A DNA stretch of 52,294 nucleotides, from positions 1-52,294 of the forward strand of contig NZ_AUKC01000028.1 of the NCBI RefSeq assembly GCF_000424545.1, read 5' to 3'. This DNA comes from Butyrivibrio sp. NC3005 (GTDB lineage: Bacteria; Bacillota; Clostridia; Lachnospirales; Lachnospiraceae). Below are positions 16,076 to 24,757 of this stretch, one piece after another. Each line of letters begins with the position of its first letter. Positions within the stretch are counted from its first letter, which is position 1. The position numbers and the translations under genes are program-made. The notes below the pieces were generated by a model. The model was not told the DNA's origin. It made no database searches and saw only the letters and a list, made by a program, of their open reading frames with translations.

Positions 16076-17275
16076 ATGAGAGCAAAAAGAAATATACCCG
16101 TTGCATTTTATATGCATTCAGGAAGTGGTAACCATGGTTGTGAGGCTATTGTTGTTAGTCTTTCAAAGATGCTTGAGCAAAAAAGACCTTCATTGAAACC
16201 GCTTGTTACTACAAACTCAAAAGAAGAAGATGAAAAGTATATTCCGGATAGTCTTTGTGAAATTGCAGAAGAAAACCATATTGCAAGGCACTTTTTTACA
16301 CATACTTTGTATTATATTTACAGAAAGCTTTCAGGAGACAGGGAGTCATTTTTAAGATATAGGTTTAAATCATTAATAAGAAATGTTCCAAAGGTAGCTG
16401 TAGGAATTGGGGGAGATACCTACTGCTACGATTACATGGTCGAAGACAATATACTTACTAACAGGATGCTTCATCATCAAAATTCAAAAACAATTCTCCT
16501 TGGATGCAGTGTTGAGCCAGATCTTGTTAAAAGACCTGATATCGTAGAAGATATGAAGCTTTATGAAAAGATACTTGCAAGAGAGAGTATTACATATAAG
16601 GCCTTGCTTGATGCAGGTGTTCCAAAAGAAAAAGTTATGCTGGTTCCGGATCCTGCATTTACTCTTCCTGTTGTGGAATGTCAGCTTCCTAGTGGGTTTG
16701 AAAAAGGTAATACTATAGGTATTAACTTAAGCCCTCTGGTAGAGGATTATGCAAAGCAAAAGGGAGGAGCACTTAAAGCGTACGAAGACCTTATAAAGTA
16801 TATTTTAGCTACAACTGACTTTAAGATTGCTCTTATTCCACATGTTTTTTGGGAAAGAAGTGATGATCTTAAACCGTTAAATCATTTGTACAGACTGTTT
16901 GAAGCTTCAGATAGGGTGATTATAACAGGTGATATGCCGGCTTCTAATATCAAGTATATTATTTCTTCTTGCAGAATGTTTATTGGAGCAAGAACTCATG
17001 CAACAATTGCTGCATATTCAACTTGTGTTCCAACGCTTGTTCTTGGTTATTCAGTTAAGGCAAGAGGAATTGCAAAAGATCTTTTTGGCTCACATGAACA
17101 TTATGTTCTGCCGGTACAGTCTTTATTAAACGGAGAGCAGCTTATAGAAGCTTATAACTATCTATATGAAAATGAAGATGATATCAGAAACAGATTAAAG
17201 AAAATAATGCCTTCTTACATAGAAAAAGCGTATGAAAACGCCAATCAGGTGCTTGCATTATTAGAGAAAGAGTAA
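16076..17275 (+). CDS. Polysaccharide pyruvyl transferase family protein
   Basis: The 399-residue protein matches the CsaB/WcaK-type family, which uses phosphoenolpyruvate to put a pyruvyl ketal on a sugar. Visible features are the N-terminal GSGNHGCEAIV glycine-rich loop (near residue 17), VGIGGDTYCYDY near 112 and the conserved FIGARTHATIAAYS segment near 300 with an Arg-X-His motif. It is soluble and likely acts on a sugar nucleotide or lipid-linked intermediate. Together with the uronic acid genes it points to an acidic polymer. The SGNH-like gene follows only two bases after its stop. Confidence 0.88.
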   Translation: MRAKRNIPVAFYMHSGSGNHGCEAIVVSLSKMLEQKRPSLKPLVTTNSKEEDEKYIPDSLCEIAEENHIARHFFTHTLYYIYRKLSGDRESFLRYRFKSLIRNVPKVAVGIGGDTYCYDYMVEDNILTNRMLHHQNSKTILLGCSVEPDLVKRPDIVEDMKLYEKILARESITYKALLDAGVPKEKVMLVPDPAFTLPVVECQLPSGFEKGNTIGINLSPLVEDYAKQKGGALKAYEDLIKYILATTDFKIALIPHVFWERSDDLKPLNHLYRLFEASDRVIITGDMPASNIKYIISSCRMFIGARTHATIAAYSTCVPTLVLGYSVKARGIAKDLFGSHEHYVLPVQSLLNGEQLIEAYNYLYENEDDIRNRLKKIMPSYIEKAYENANQVLALLEKE

Positions 17276-17277
17276 CT

Positions 17278-18327
17278 ATGACAGCAAAAAAATGGGTGAA
17301 AACTTTCGTAGCACTAAGCGCAGGCTTAATGATTTTAACAGGTGCTATGGTGGCCGTTATTGATCCTTTTTTTCATTATCACAAACCGCTTGATGGATTT
17401 TTTTACAAATTAGATGATGAAAGATATCAAAATGATGGTATTACTAAAAATTTTGAATATGATGCGGTGATAACAGGAACTTCTATGACGCAGAATTTCA
17501 AGACTTCACAGGCAGAAGATCTTTTTGGGCATAAGTTTATAAAGGTATGTTTTTCCGGTGCTAAATTCAAGGAAATCAATGATAATCTGGAAGTTGCGGT
17601 TAAAACGCATGATGTGAAAATGGTCATTAGAGGAATTGATGGAACGTATCTTCTTGAAGATGAGAATTCAATGCGTACTGATCTTGGAACTTATCCAGAT
17701 TATCTGTATGATTCAAATATCTTCAATGACGTGAAATATTTGCTCAATATGGATGTATTAATGAAATACTGTTTTCCTATGATGGCGAAAAGATGTATGG
17801 GGGCAGATAGCGGAGTTACAAGCTTTGATGATTACAGTAACTGGATGGAAGAAGCTGTTTTTGGAACAGTCGATATGCCTGTTAAAGAAAATGTTGATGT
17901 GATAGGCATGGAGAAAGCTTTAACTTCAAGAGAAAAGAAGACTCTCACAGATTCTATAGAACAAAATGCAGTTAAGATTGCACGGGAAAATCCTGATACG
18001 CAGTTTTATTATTTTTTTCCACCGTATAGCAGAGCTTATTGGAATATGAGAATAGATGAAGGTCAGATAGTAAGAGATTTTGAGTGTTACAAACTGGCTG
18101 CTAAATTAATGGTCCAGTGTCCCAATATTCATTTGTTTGCATTTGATGACATGTTCAATATTACGTGTGATCCAGCTAATTACAGAGATGTAACACACTA
18201 TGGTGATTGGATAAATGAACTAATATTAAATTCGATGAAAAATCAGACAAACGAATTAAAGAGTAGTACTATTGAACAATATTACGATAATGTTTTAACT
18301 AAACTACTAGGCCAAAATAGTAAATAA
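17278..18327 (+). CDS. Membrane-anchored SGNH-like protein, probable acyl-transfer partner
   Basis: I do not recognise a named family with certainty. The 349-residue protein has one N-terminal membrane segment (about 8-28) and an extracytoplasmic domain. YDAVITGTSM puts a Ser69 nucleophile candidate in a GTS turn, and DVTHYGDW near the C-terminus gives Asp304 and His307 in the DxxH spacing of SGNH hydrolases. DltD- and AlgJ/AlgX-type partners of MBOAT proteins share this plan, and an MBOAT gene lies 2.3 kb upstream. I infer a role in acylation of exported glycan. Plain esterase activity is the alternative. Confidence 0.65.
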   Translation: MTAKKWVKTFVALSAGLMILTGAMVAVIDPFFHYHKPLDGFFYKLDDERYQNDGITKNFEYDAVITGTSMTQNFKTSQAEDLFGHKFIKVCFSGAKFKEINDNLEVAVKTHDVKMVIRGIDGTYLLEDENSMRTDLGTYPDYLYDSNIFNDVKYLLNMDVLMKYCFPMMAKRCMGADSGVTSFDDYSNWMEEAVFGTVDMPVKENVDVIGMEKALTSREKKTLTDSIEQNAVKIARENPDTQFYYFFPPYSRAYWNMRIDEGQIVRDFECYKLAAKLMVQCPNIHLFAFDDMFNITCDPANYRDVTHYGDWINELILNSMKNQTNELKSSTIEQYYDNVLTKLLGQNSK

Positions 18328-18337
18328 AATAGATTTG

Positions 18338-18346
18338 TGGTATAAT
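18338..18346 (+). promoter_or_regulatory. Extended -10 promoter-like sequence
   Basis: TGG followed by TATAAT (18341-18346) is a perfect TGn-extended -10 element, ten bases before the ATG at 18356. No good -35 is present (TAGTAA at 18318-18323). A transcript started here would have almost no leader, and the start codon lacks a Shine-Dalgarno sequence. It could be an internal promoter giving nearly leaderless mRNA, or a chance match in AT-rich DNA. Confidence 0.4.
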
Positions 18347-18355
18347 ATTGAAATT

Positions 18356-19231
18356 ATGATTATTATTATGATGCAGGGAGGGCTGGGGAATCAGCTCTTT
18401 CTTTATGGATTATACAAACAACTTGAAAGCCTTGGTAAAGAAGTGAAGATGGATGAACATCTTGGCTTTGAAAATGATGAAAACAGAAGTCCATGTCTTG
18501 AACTTTTGGGGCTATCATATAATAAATCCACTGATAAGGAAGTGGTAAAGCTTAGAGATGCTTACATGGATATAGTAAGAAGGCTAAGGAGGAAGATTTT
18601 CGGAAGGAAAAATCTGGAGTATTCTGAGCCTTTGGACGGTAATTTTGATTCTAAAGTTTTAGAACTTTCTGATGCTTATTTAATTGGATATTATCAAAGT
18701 GAGAAATATTTTCAGAGTAAGGAAGTCAGAAGTTTATTAAGGTCAAAAATCTGGGATGCCTGCAATGGTTTCTTATTGACAGATACAAATAAGAAATACA
18801 GGAAAATGATTGAAGAATCAGAATCAGTAAGTCTTCATGTCAGAAGAGGAGACTATCTTCTTCCGGGTATATGTGAGACTTATCAGGGTATTTGCGATGA
18901 TGATTATTACAAGAAAAGTTTTGAATACATTTCAAGTAGGAAAGAAAATGCACTGTTTTTTATCTTTTCAAATGATATAGAGTGGTGCAGGAAGCATTAT
19001 GGAGATAATCAGAATGTCGTATTTGTAGAAGCAGATGGCAATCATGCAGATATTTCTGAGCTTTTCCTGATGGCGCTTTGTCATAATCATATTCTTGCCA
19101 ATAGCAGTTTTAGCTGGTGGGGAGCATGGCTATCCAAGGATAAAGAAAAATCAATTACGATTGCACCTAAAAAATGGCTAAATAATAAGAATATGACTGA
19201 TATCTATACAGATGATATGATTTTAATGTAA
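18356..19231 (+). CDS. GT11 family alpha-1,2-fucosyltransferase-like enzyme
   Basis: The 291-residue protein carries the three GT11 signatures: MMQGGLGNQLFLYGLY at the N-terminus, LHVRRGDYL with His161 and Arg163/164, and NSSFSWWGAWLSK near residue 245. These enzymes transfer fucose from GDP-fucose, usually in alpha-1,2 linkage. The frame is open from TTG 18335, but family alignment favours ATG 18356. There is no clear Shine-Dalgarno sequence, and an extended -10 box lies ten bases upstream. The ABC exporter follows after ten bases. No GDP-fucose synthesis genes are in the window, so the donor must come from elsewhere. Confidence 0.9.
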   Translation: MIIIMMQGGLGNQLFLYGLYKQLESLGKEVKMDEHLGFENDENRSPCLELLGLSYNKSTDKEVVKLRDAYMDIVRRLRRKIFGRKNLEYSEPLDGNFDSKVLELSDAYLIGYYQSEKYFQSKEVRSLLRSKIWDACNGFLLTDTNKKYRKMIEESESVSLHVRRGDYLLPGICETYQGICDDDYYKKSFEYISSRKENALFFIFSNDIEWCRKHYGDNQNVVFVEADGNHADISELFLMALCHNHILANSSFSWWGAWLSKDKEKSITIAPKKWLNNKNMTDIYTDDMILM

Positions 19232-19241
19232 GGATGAGAAA

Positions 19242-21074
19242 ATGGGTATAATAACAAAGGATAGAAGGAAAAAAGGAACAGAATCACTTAGTGTTATTCA
19301 CAAAATGCGATATGTTTTTGATAGAAGGCAGAAAGGTCAGTTTGTAATTCTTGCAATTATGATATTAATAGGCGGTTTGTTTGAAACTCTTGGTGTTTCA
19401 ATGCTTGTACCTGTTGTATCGGCTATTATAGTACCAAAATCTTTGCATGAAGCTATCGATGGAATAGACCAAAGAATACCTGGATCAAAGCAGTTTCTTT
19501 CTGATATAGGACTTAATACAGATCAGAAGATTATTATTACTTTGCTTGTATCTTTAATTGTTATTTATCTTATTAAGAACTGCTATTTACTTTTGCTCAC
19601 AGCAAGGCAGTCTTCGTTTATTTCTTATGGGCGAAATGAAATGATAAGTCGTGTAATGAGAGAGTTTTTGAATAGACCTTATGAAGACTATCTTGGAGCT
19701 GACATCCCAACTGTATTTAGAATTACAGATAGCGATATTCCGAATATGTTTGCTATGGTTTTAGCTATGCTGCAGCTTGCGACGGAGCTTGTAGTATCAG
19801 TATGCCTTGCAATAGTCATTCTGGTTGTAAATCTTACTATGACGATTTTTATAGTAGGCGTATTTGCTATTCTTACGCTTTTTATTACCAAGGTTTTAAA
19901 ACCTAGACTTTCAAAGCTTGGAGCACGAAATCAGAGTACACAGTCTAGAATTGCCAAGTGGAGACTTCAGGCAATTTACGGTCTTAAAGATGTTAAAGTT
20001 TTAAATAGAGAAGATTTTTTTATTAGAAACTACTATGAAAGCGGACTTGTAGGAGCAAAGCTTACCAAAGAGTATTCTGTTTTAAATGCTATACCAAGAT
20101 ATCTGATAGAAACAGTGTTTATGGGAAGTGTATTAGGCTTTATCACTGTCTATATTCTTAATGGCGGAAATGTCGCAAAACTTATACCTCAGCTTACCGC
20201 ATTTGGTGTTGCTGCAATGCGAATAATGCCAAGCGTTAATCGTATCAATACATATTTGTCGGAAATTGCTTATGAAGAGCCGAGCTTAAACTATGTTTAT
20301 GACAATCTTACAGAATCAATGAAAACTGACAAGAAGATGCGCGCTATAAAAGAGAAGATTTCAGGACCTGCACTTAGCCTTAAAGATAAGATAGAACTTA
20401 AAAATATTATTTTCCGTTATCCACAAGGTGAAAAAGATATTTTAACAGATGCCAGCATGGTCATACCAAAAGGTAAATCTGTAGGTATTATGGGACCTTC
20501 TGGAGCCGGTAAATCAACTGTTGTTGATATTATTCTTGGGCTTCTTCATGCAAAAGAAGGTGAAGTTACATGTGATTCTAAGAATATCTTCAGCAATTAT
20601 GAATCATGGCTTTCACAGATTGGCTATATTCCTCAGTCGATATATCTTATCGATGAATCAATAAGAGAAAACATAGCTTTTGGTATAGATGCTGAAGAAA
20701 TAAGTGATGATAGAATATGGGAAGTGTTAAAAGAAGCTCAGCTTGATGAGTTTATTAAAAGTCTTCCGGAAGGTCTTGATACCAAGATAGGAGATAGAGG
20801 TGTACGACTTTCTGGTGGTCAGAGACAGAGAATTGGAATTGCAAGAGCACTTTATCACAATCCGGAAATTCTTGTATTTGATGAAGCAACTTCTGCACTT
20901 GATAATGAGACAGAGGCAGCAGTTATGCAGGCTGTTAACAGTTTCCATGGAAAGAAGACAATGATTATTATTGCGCACAGACTCAATACGATTGAGAAAT
21001 GTGATATAATCTATGAGGTTTCAGGTGGTAAAATAACTAAGACTTCACTTGATGGAAAACACATAATACACTGA
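19242..21074 (+). CDS. ABC transporter, fused permease and ATPase (PglK/MsbA-like), copy 1
   Basis: The 610-residue half-transporter has an N-terminal permease domain of about six membrane segments (30-320) and a C-terminal nucleotide-binding domain with Walker A GPSGAGKST (near 417), signature LSGGQRQRIGIARAL (near 523), Walker B ILVFDEATSALD and the IIAHR switch histidine. The opening segment GGLFETLGVSMLVPVVSA resembles PglK-type lipid-linked oligosaccharide flippases. It would act as a homodimer, or a heterodimer with the paralogue at 45104. A Wzx-type flippase is also encoded, so the cargo of this exporter is open. Confidence 0.88.
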   Translation: MGIITKDRRKKGTESLSVIHKMRYVFDRRQKGQFVILAIMILIGGLFETLGVSMLVPVVSAIIVPKSLHEAIDGIDQRIPGSKQFLSDIGLNTDQKIIITLLVSLIVIYLIKNCYLLLLTARQSSFISYGRNEMISRVMREFLNRPYEDYLGADIPTVFRITDSDIPNMFAMVLAMLQLATELVVSVCLAIVILVVNLTMTIFIVGVFAILTLFITKVLKPRLSKLGARNQSTQSRIAKWRLQAIYGLKDVKVLNREDFFIRNYYESGLVGAKLTKEYSVLNAIPRYLIETVFMGSVLGFITVYILNGGNVAKLIPQLTAFGVAAMRIMPSVNRINTYLSEIAYEEPSLNYVYDNLTESMKTDKKMRAIKEKISGPALSLKDKIELKNIIFRYPQGEKDILTDASMVIPKGKSVGIMGPSGAGKSTVVDIILGLLHAKEGEVTCDSKNIFSNYESWLSQIGYIPQSIYLIDESIRENIAFGIDAEEISDDRIWEVLKEAQLDEFIKSLPEGLDTKIGDRGVRLSGGQRQRIGIARALYHNPEILVFDEATSALDNETEAAVMQAVNSFHGKKTMIIIAHRLNTIEKCDIIYEVSGGKITKTSLDGKHIIH

Positions 21075-21091
21075 TTGTAGGAGAGAAAAAG

Positions 21092-22036
21092 TTGGTTTAC
21101 GACATAATTCCGTTTTTTAATGAACTGGATATTTTAAAGCTAAGACTTAATATACTAGACCCTATTGTTGATAAGTTTATTATTGAAGAAGCTACTACGA
21201 CTTTTTCGGGACAAAAGAAAGAACTGTGTTTTGAAAAAAACAAAGACATGTTCAAAGAGTTTCTTCATAAGATTACATATATAGTAGTGGATGAAAATCC
21301 TGAGAATTTGAATACTTTTGAAAGAGATATTTTTCAAAAAAATCATCTCATAGAAGGTCTAAAAGATGCTACTAGTGATGATGTACTTATTTTTAGTGAT
21401 TGTGATGAAATTCCAAATCCTGATACATTGAAGAAGATAATTGCTGGTTTTGATAAGAACAAGGTTTATCATCTTGCACAGGATAATTTTTATGCTTTCA
21501 TGAATATGCTCGAAGTTACAGGTACTCTTCTTGCAACAGCAGGCGAGTTTCCAGAAATCCCTGATAATGAAAGAAAGTGGCTTGGAACTAAGGTTACAAG
21601 CATTTTGCAGATTCCTGAGGATGGAATTGTTCGTCTTAGAGATCAAGTAAAAGTGACTGATGAAAAATCTGTTCGCGTAGAAAATGGCGGTTGGCATTTT
21701 GGTTATATGGGCGGCTATAAAGAGACAAATGCACTGAAGCGTATCGGCAAGAAGGTTATGGCTGCAGCTCATCAGGAATATAATGAACGTGAGATTTTAG
21801 CTGAAACAATGGATCATCTAATGCTTGGGGAAGACATTTTTGGGCGTCCTGCCAAATTCAAGCGAATTGAAGTTGATAATAGATATCCAAAGTATTTGTT
21901 AGAACACATTGATGAATATGAACATTTGATAATGCCTAGAATAACTAAAGTAATGAGACTTAGATGTAAACTTGATCTTACAGTTGGAAGATTTTGCAGA
22001 AAAGCTTATCATCATGTTATGCGCAAATTTAAATAA
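21092..22036 (+). CDS. GT17 family glycosyltransferase
   Basis: The 314-residue protein begins MVYDIIPFFNELDILKLRLN, the typical N-terminus of GT17, the family of the eukaryotic bisecting N-acetylglucosaminyltransferase. This match makes the TTG at 21092 the convincing start; GGAGAG precedes it. A FSDCDEIPNPDTL segment near residue 103 supplies the DxD metal site, and GGWHFGYMGG near 200 is also conserved. It is a soluble, probably GlcNAc-type beta-transferase acting in the cytosol. The DUF5672 gene follows 25 bases later. Real sugar specificity in bacteria is not established. Confidence 0.85.
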   Translation: MVYDIIPFFNELDILKLRLNILDPIVDKFIIEEATTTFSGQKKELCFEKNKDMFKEFLHKITYIVVDENPENLNTFERDIFQKNHLIEGLKDATSDDVLIFSDCDEIPNPDTLKKIIAGFDKNKVYHLAQDNFYAFMNMLEVTGTLLATAGEFPEIPDNERKWLGTKVTSILQIPEDGIVRLRDQVKVTDEKSVRVENGGWHFGYMGGYKETNALKRIGKKVMAAAHQEYNEREILAETMDHLMLGEDIFGRPAKFKRIEVDNRYPKYLLEHIDEYEHLIMPRITKVMRLRCKLDLTVGRFCRKAYHHVMRKFK

Positions 22037-22061
22037 TAGAAAGAGTTGCAGGTAATTATTT

Positions 22062-22826
22062 GTGGCTGAGTTTAAGAATGGGAAATTACAGCTTCCAGAT
22101 GTTACACTCGTTGCAGTAACTAGCGTAAAAATAAAAGCTACCATAAAAGCTATGAAATACAGCATGGAAAGGGTAGATTTTAAAGATGCAGTTCTTGTAA
22201 CACATAGGAAACCTTTAGGGCTTCCTAGTAACATAAGATTTGGTAAAATTGAGAAGCTAGATAATATTGATAAATTTAATTATGACATGGTCTATGAACT
22301 GTACAAGTATGTTAATACTAGTCACATAATGCTGGTTCACTATGACGGCTTTGTAGTTAATCCTGAAAGCTGGAGAGATGAATTCCTTGATTATGACTAT
22401 ATAGGTGCTCCGTGGCCGATTCCGCCTAGTGATGACAAGATTACGTTTAGAGATCCTGATGGAAAACTTATAAGAGTAGGTAATAGCGTTGGAATAAGAA
22501 GTAAGAAGCTTTTAGAGGCACCTTCTAAATTAAATATACCTTGGCAGAGTTTTTATGGCTGGTACAATGAAGATGGATTTTTGTGCTGTCATCATCACAA
22601 AGAACTTGAAGAGTATGGACTTAAATTTGCTCCAATTGAAGTTGCCAGATATCTTAGTCAGGAGCAGCAAATGCCTGAAACTTTAGGAATTGTGCCATTT
22701 GCTTTTCATAAATGGGAAGGACCAAATGCCAAGTATCCAAAGTTTGATAATCCGACTGTCTTTGAACGTGTTTATAAAAAGATGCGTCATATAATGCATG
22801 TTCTTTTGAGACGGGAAAACAAGTGA
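22062..22826 (+). CDS. DUF5672 protein, probable glycosyltransferase
   Basis: The 254-residue protein matches the DUF5672 pattern: LPDVTLVAVTSVK near the N-terminus, HYDGFVVNPESWRDEFL near residue 95, DYIGAPWPI, VGNSVGIRSKKL near 145 and a downstream NEDGF acidic motif. DUF5672 members have a GT-A-like fold and occur in glycan loci, but their reaction is not established. The start is GTG at 22062. No signal peptide or membrane helix is visible. Its position right after a GT17 gene suggests the two act on the same branch. Confidence 0.8.
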   Translation: MAEFKNGKLQLPDVTLVAVTSVKIKATIKAMKYSMERVDFKDAVLVTHRKPLGLPSNIRFGKIEKLDNIDKFNYDMVYELYKYVNTSHIMLVHYDGFVVNPESWRDEFLDYDYIGAPWPIPPSDDKITFRDPDGKLIRVGNSVGIRSKKLLEAPSKLNIPWQSFYGWYNEDGFLCCHHHKELEEYGLKFAPIEVARYLSQEQQMPETLGIVPFAFHKWEGPNAKYPKFDNPTVFERVYKKMRHIMHVLLRRENK

Positions 22827-22846
22827 TTTTGATGGAGATTTAAAGG

Positions 22847-23602
22847 GTGAAGACGGTATCAATATGTATTCCAGCCTACAATAATCCAGATGGAATTCAA
22901 AAGCTTTTGGATAGTATAAGTATTCAGACATTCACAGATTATGAAATCTGTATTTCTGAAGATGTAAGAGATGAAAGCGATTCTACAAAGACAAAGGATA
23001 TTGTAGATCTATTCAAAAAAGAACATCCTGAAATAAAAGATGTTTTTTATAAAACACATAAATCCACGAAAAGGCCGGGAGATAACTGGAATAACTCACT
23101 TGATATGGCAAGTGGAGAGTATATTAAAATGATGCTTCATGATGACTGGTTTACAGATAATACATCACTTGAGTGTTTTGTAAATATGGTCAAAGAAGGA
23201 TATGATTTTGCCTTTTCTGGTACTTGGCAGATATCTGAAGATATGAGGTATAAAAGATATACTACAGATGAAGAAATCACTGTCTTTGAAAACGATGCAG
23301 AAGCGCTTATAAAGGCTCAGACAATAGGTGCTCCGAGTGCTGTTATTTTTAGGAATAGGAACTTTAGATTTTCTCCTAATTTAAAATGGCTTATAGACAT
23401 GGATATGTACATTAGATGTTTGAGAAACGGGAATTTTACATACACAAAAAAGCCGCTTGTTTCGATTGGGATAAGTGACATGCAGCTTACTAACTATTGT
23501 ATGGATAATCCTAAACTGGTGCGAAAAGAGTATAAATACTTGTACAGTACATTTTCTAATGAAGGGAAAAAGAAGTACAAAGATTTTTTAAAAAATATTT
23601 AA
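22847..23602 (+). CDS. GT2 family glycosyltransferase
   Basis: This 251-residue GT-A protein has VSICIPAYNNPDGIQKLLDSI at the N-terminus and EYIKMMLHDDWF near residue 95, where the usual DxD appears as HDDW. The start is GTG at 22847, following GGAGATTTAAAGG. It is shorter than the other GT2 proteins here and has no extra domain. It lies immediately upstream of the polymerase and initiating transferase genes. Donor is unknown. Confidence 0.86.
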   Translation: MKTVSICIPAYNNPDGIQKLLDSISIQTFTDYEICISEDVRDESDSTKTKDIVDLFKKEHPEIKDVFYKTHKSTKRPGDNWNNSLDMASGEYIKMMLHDDWFTDNTSLECFVNMVKEGYDFAFSGTWQISEDMRYKRYTTDEEITVFENDAEALIKAQTIGAPSAVIFRNRNFRFSPNLKWLIDMDMYIRCLRNGNFTYTKKPLVSIGISDMQLTNYCMDNPKLVRKEYKYLYSTFSNEGKKKYKDFLKNI

Positions 23603-23620
23603 TTTTAACAGGGGAAGAAA

Positions 23621-24757
23621 GTGAAACAAGTCAAAAATGTAGAAAGAATAAGAGATATTCTATTTACTTTGGCTTTGACAATTGAAGTTTTAATTGTTTT
23701 GATGGATAAGAGTGATTATATATTCCCTTATCCGAGTCAGGTTTTTAGAGTAACTTTTCTTATATCTTTAGTTGTGGTGGTGTTATCGCTATCGCAATAT
23801 AAGAAAAAAGAGCTGATTATACTAGCAGGGCTTTTGGCACTGTCGGCAGTCAGCTATAAAATAAGCGGCAGAAATGAACTTTTAAGGTTTTGTATGTTTG
23901 GTGCTGCCTGCAAGAATTTAGATATTATTCAAAAACTGAAGATATATTTTGGGGAGATATTTTCAGGTAGTATTATAATCGGGATATTATCAGTTACAGG
24001 ATTATATGGGAAAATGTTTAGTCCTGATGCAGAAGGCGTGCAGCGGCTTTGTCTTGGAATGGGAGATTCTAACGCTTTCCATTGTATGGTTTTGATGTTA
24101 TTAGTTCTTTTTATATATTTGTATAATGATAGGCTTAAGTGGTATGCTTATGTGATATTCATGATAATGAATATTGCATTATATCTTTGTACAGATTGCA
24201 GTAGTGGTGTATTAGGAGTAACGCTTCTTGTGATTTTGGCAGCACTTTTTCATTATACAAAGGTAGGGGAAAAGGCTATTACATATATTGCAGGAATTAG
24301 CATCTTTACAGCGGGAATTCTGTTTTCAATCTGGTGCGCCTGCAATAGCAAAGATGCATGGTGGAATAAGAAGCTTGAGAGATTTGATAGATTTCTTTCA
24401 GGAAGAATCAAGAATCTTTATTGGGGAACCGAGCGTCATGCGGGAAGCATCGGAAGCTGGAAAATTTTTTCGCAAAGAGATACCGAAGTATATTTTGATA
24501 TGGGATTTGTCAGATTATTCTACTGGTATGGCTGGATTCCGGCGCTTATTATTTGTTTTCTTATCATTGTTTTATTCTATAAGGCAATGAAGAGAAAAGA
24601 TAAAACTATTGTTCCAATGTTGATAGTTTTAAGTATATATACTGTAGTCGAAGCTCATTTGGTTTCAGTATATATAGGGAGAAATTTTGTTTTGTTAATA
24701 ATGGCAATGTATTTTTTGAATTACCATGAGGGGATGAAAAGAGATGAACAACAGTAA
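23621..24757 (+). CDS. wzy: Wzy-like polysaccharide polymerase, integral membrane, copy 1
   Basis: The 378-residue protein is almost entirely hydrophobic, with about ten membrane segments and a larger polar loop around residues 240-295 (RFDRFLSGRIKNLYWGTE), the usual layout of O-antigen/capsule polymerases. Sequence conservation in this family is low, so the call rests on topology and context: it overlaps the initiating transferase gene by 14 bases. The start is GTG 23621 after AGGGGAAG. It would link lipid-borne repeat units on the outer membrane face. An O-antigen ligase is the alternative. Confidence 0.75.
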   Translation: MKQVKNVERIRDILFTLALTIEVLIVLMDKSDYIFPYPSQVFRVTFLISLVVVVLSLSQYKKKELIILAGLLALSAVSYKISGRNELLRFCMFGAACKNLDIIQKLKIYFGEIFSGSIIIGILSVTGLYGKMFSPDAEGVQRLCLGMGDSNAFHCMVLMLLVLFIYLYNDRLKWYAYVIFMIMNIALYLCTDCSSGVLGVTLLVILAALFHYTKVGEKAITYIAGISIFTAGILFSIWCACNSKDAWWNKKLERFDRFLSGRIKNLYWGTERHAGSIGSWKIFSQRDTEVYFDMGFVRLFYWYGWIPALIICFLIIVLFYKAMKRKDKTIVPMLIVLSIYTVVEAHLVSVYIGRNFVLLIMAMYFLNYHEGMKRDEQQ

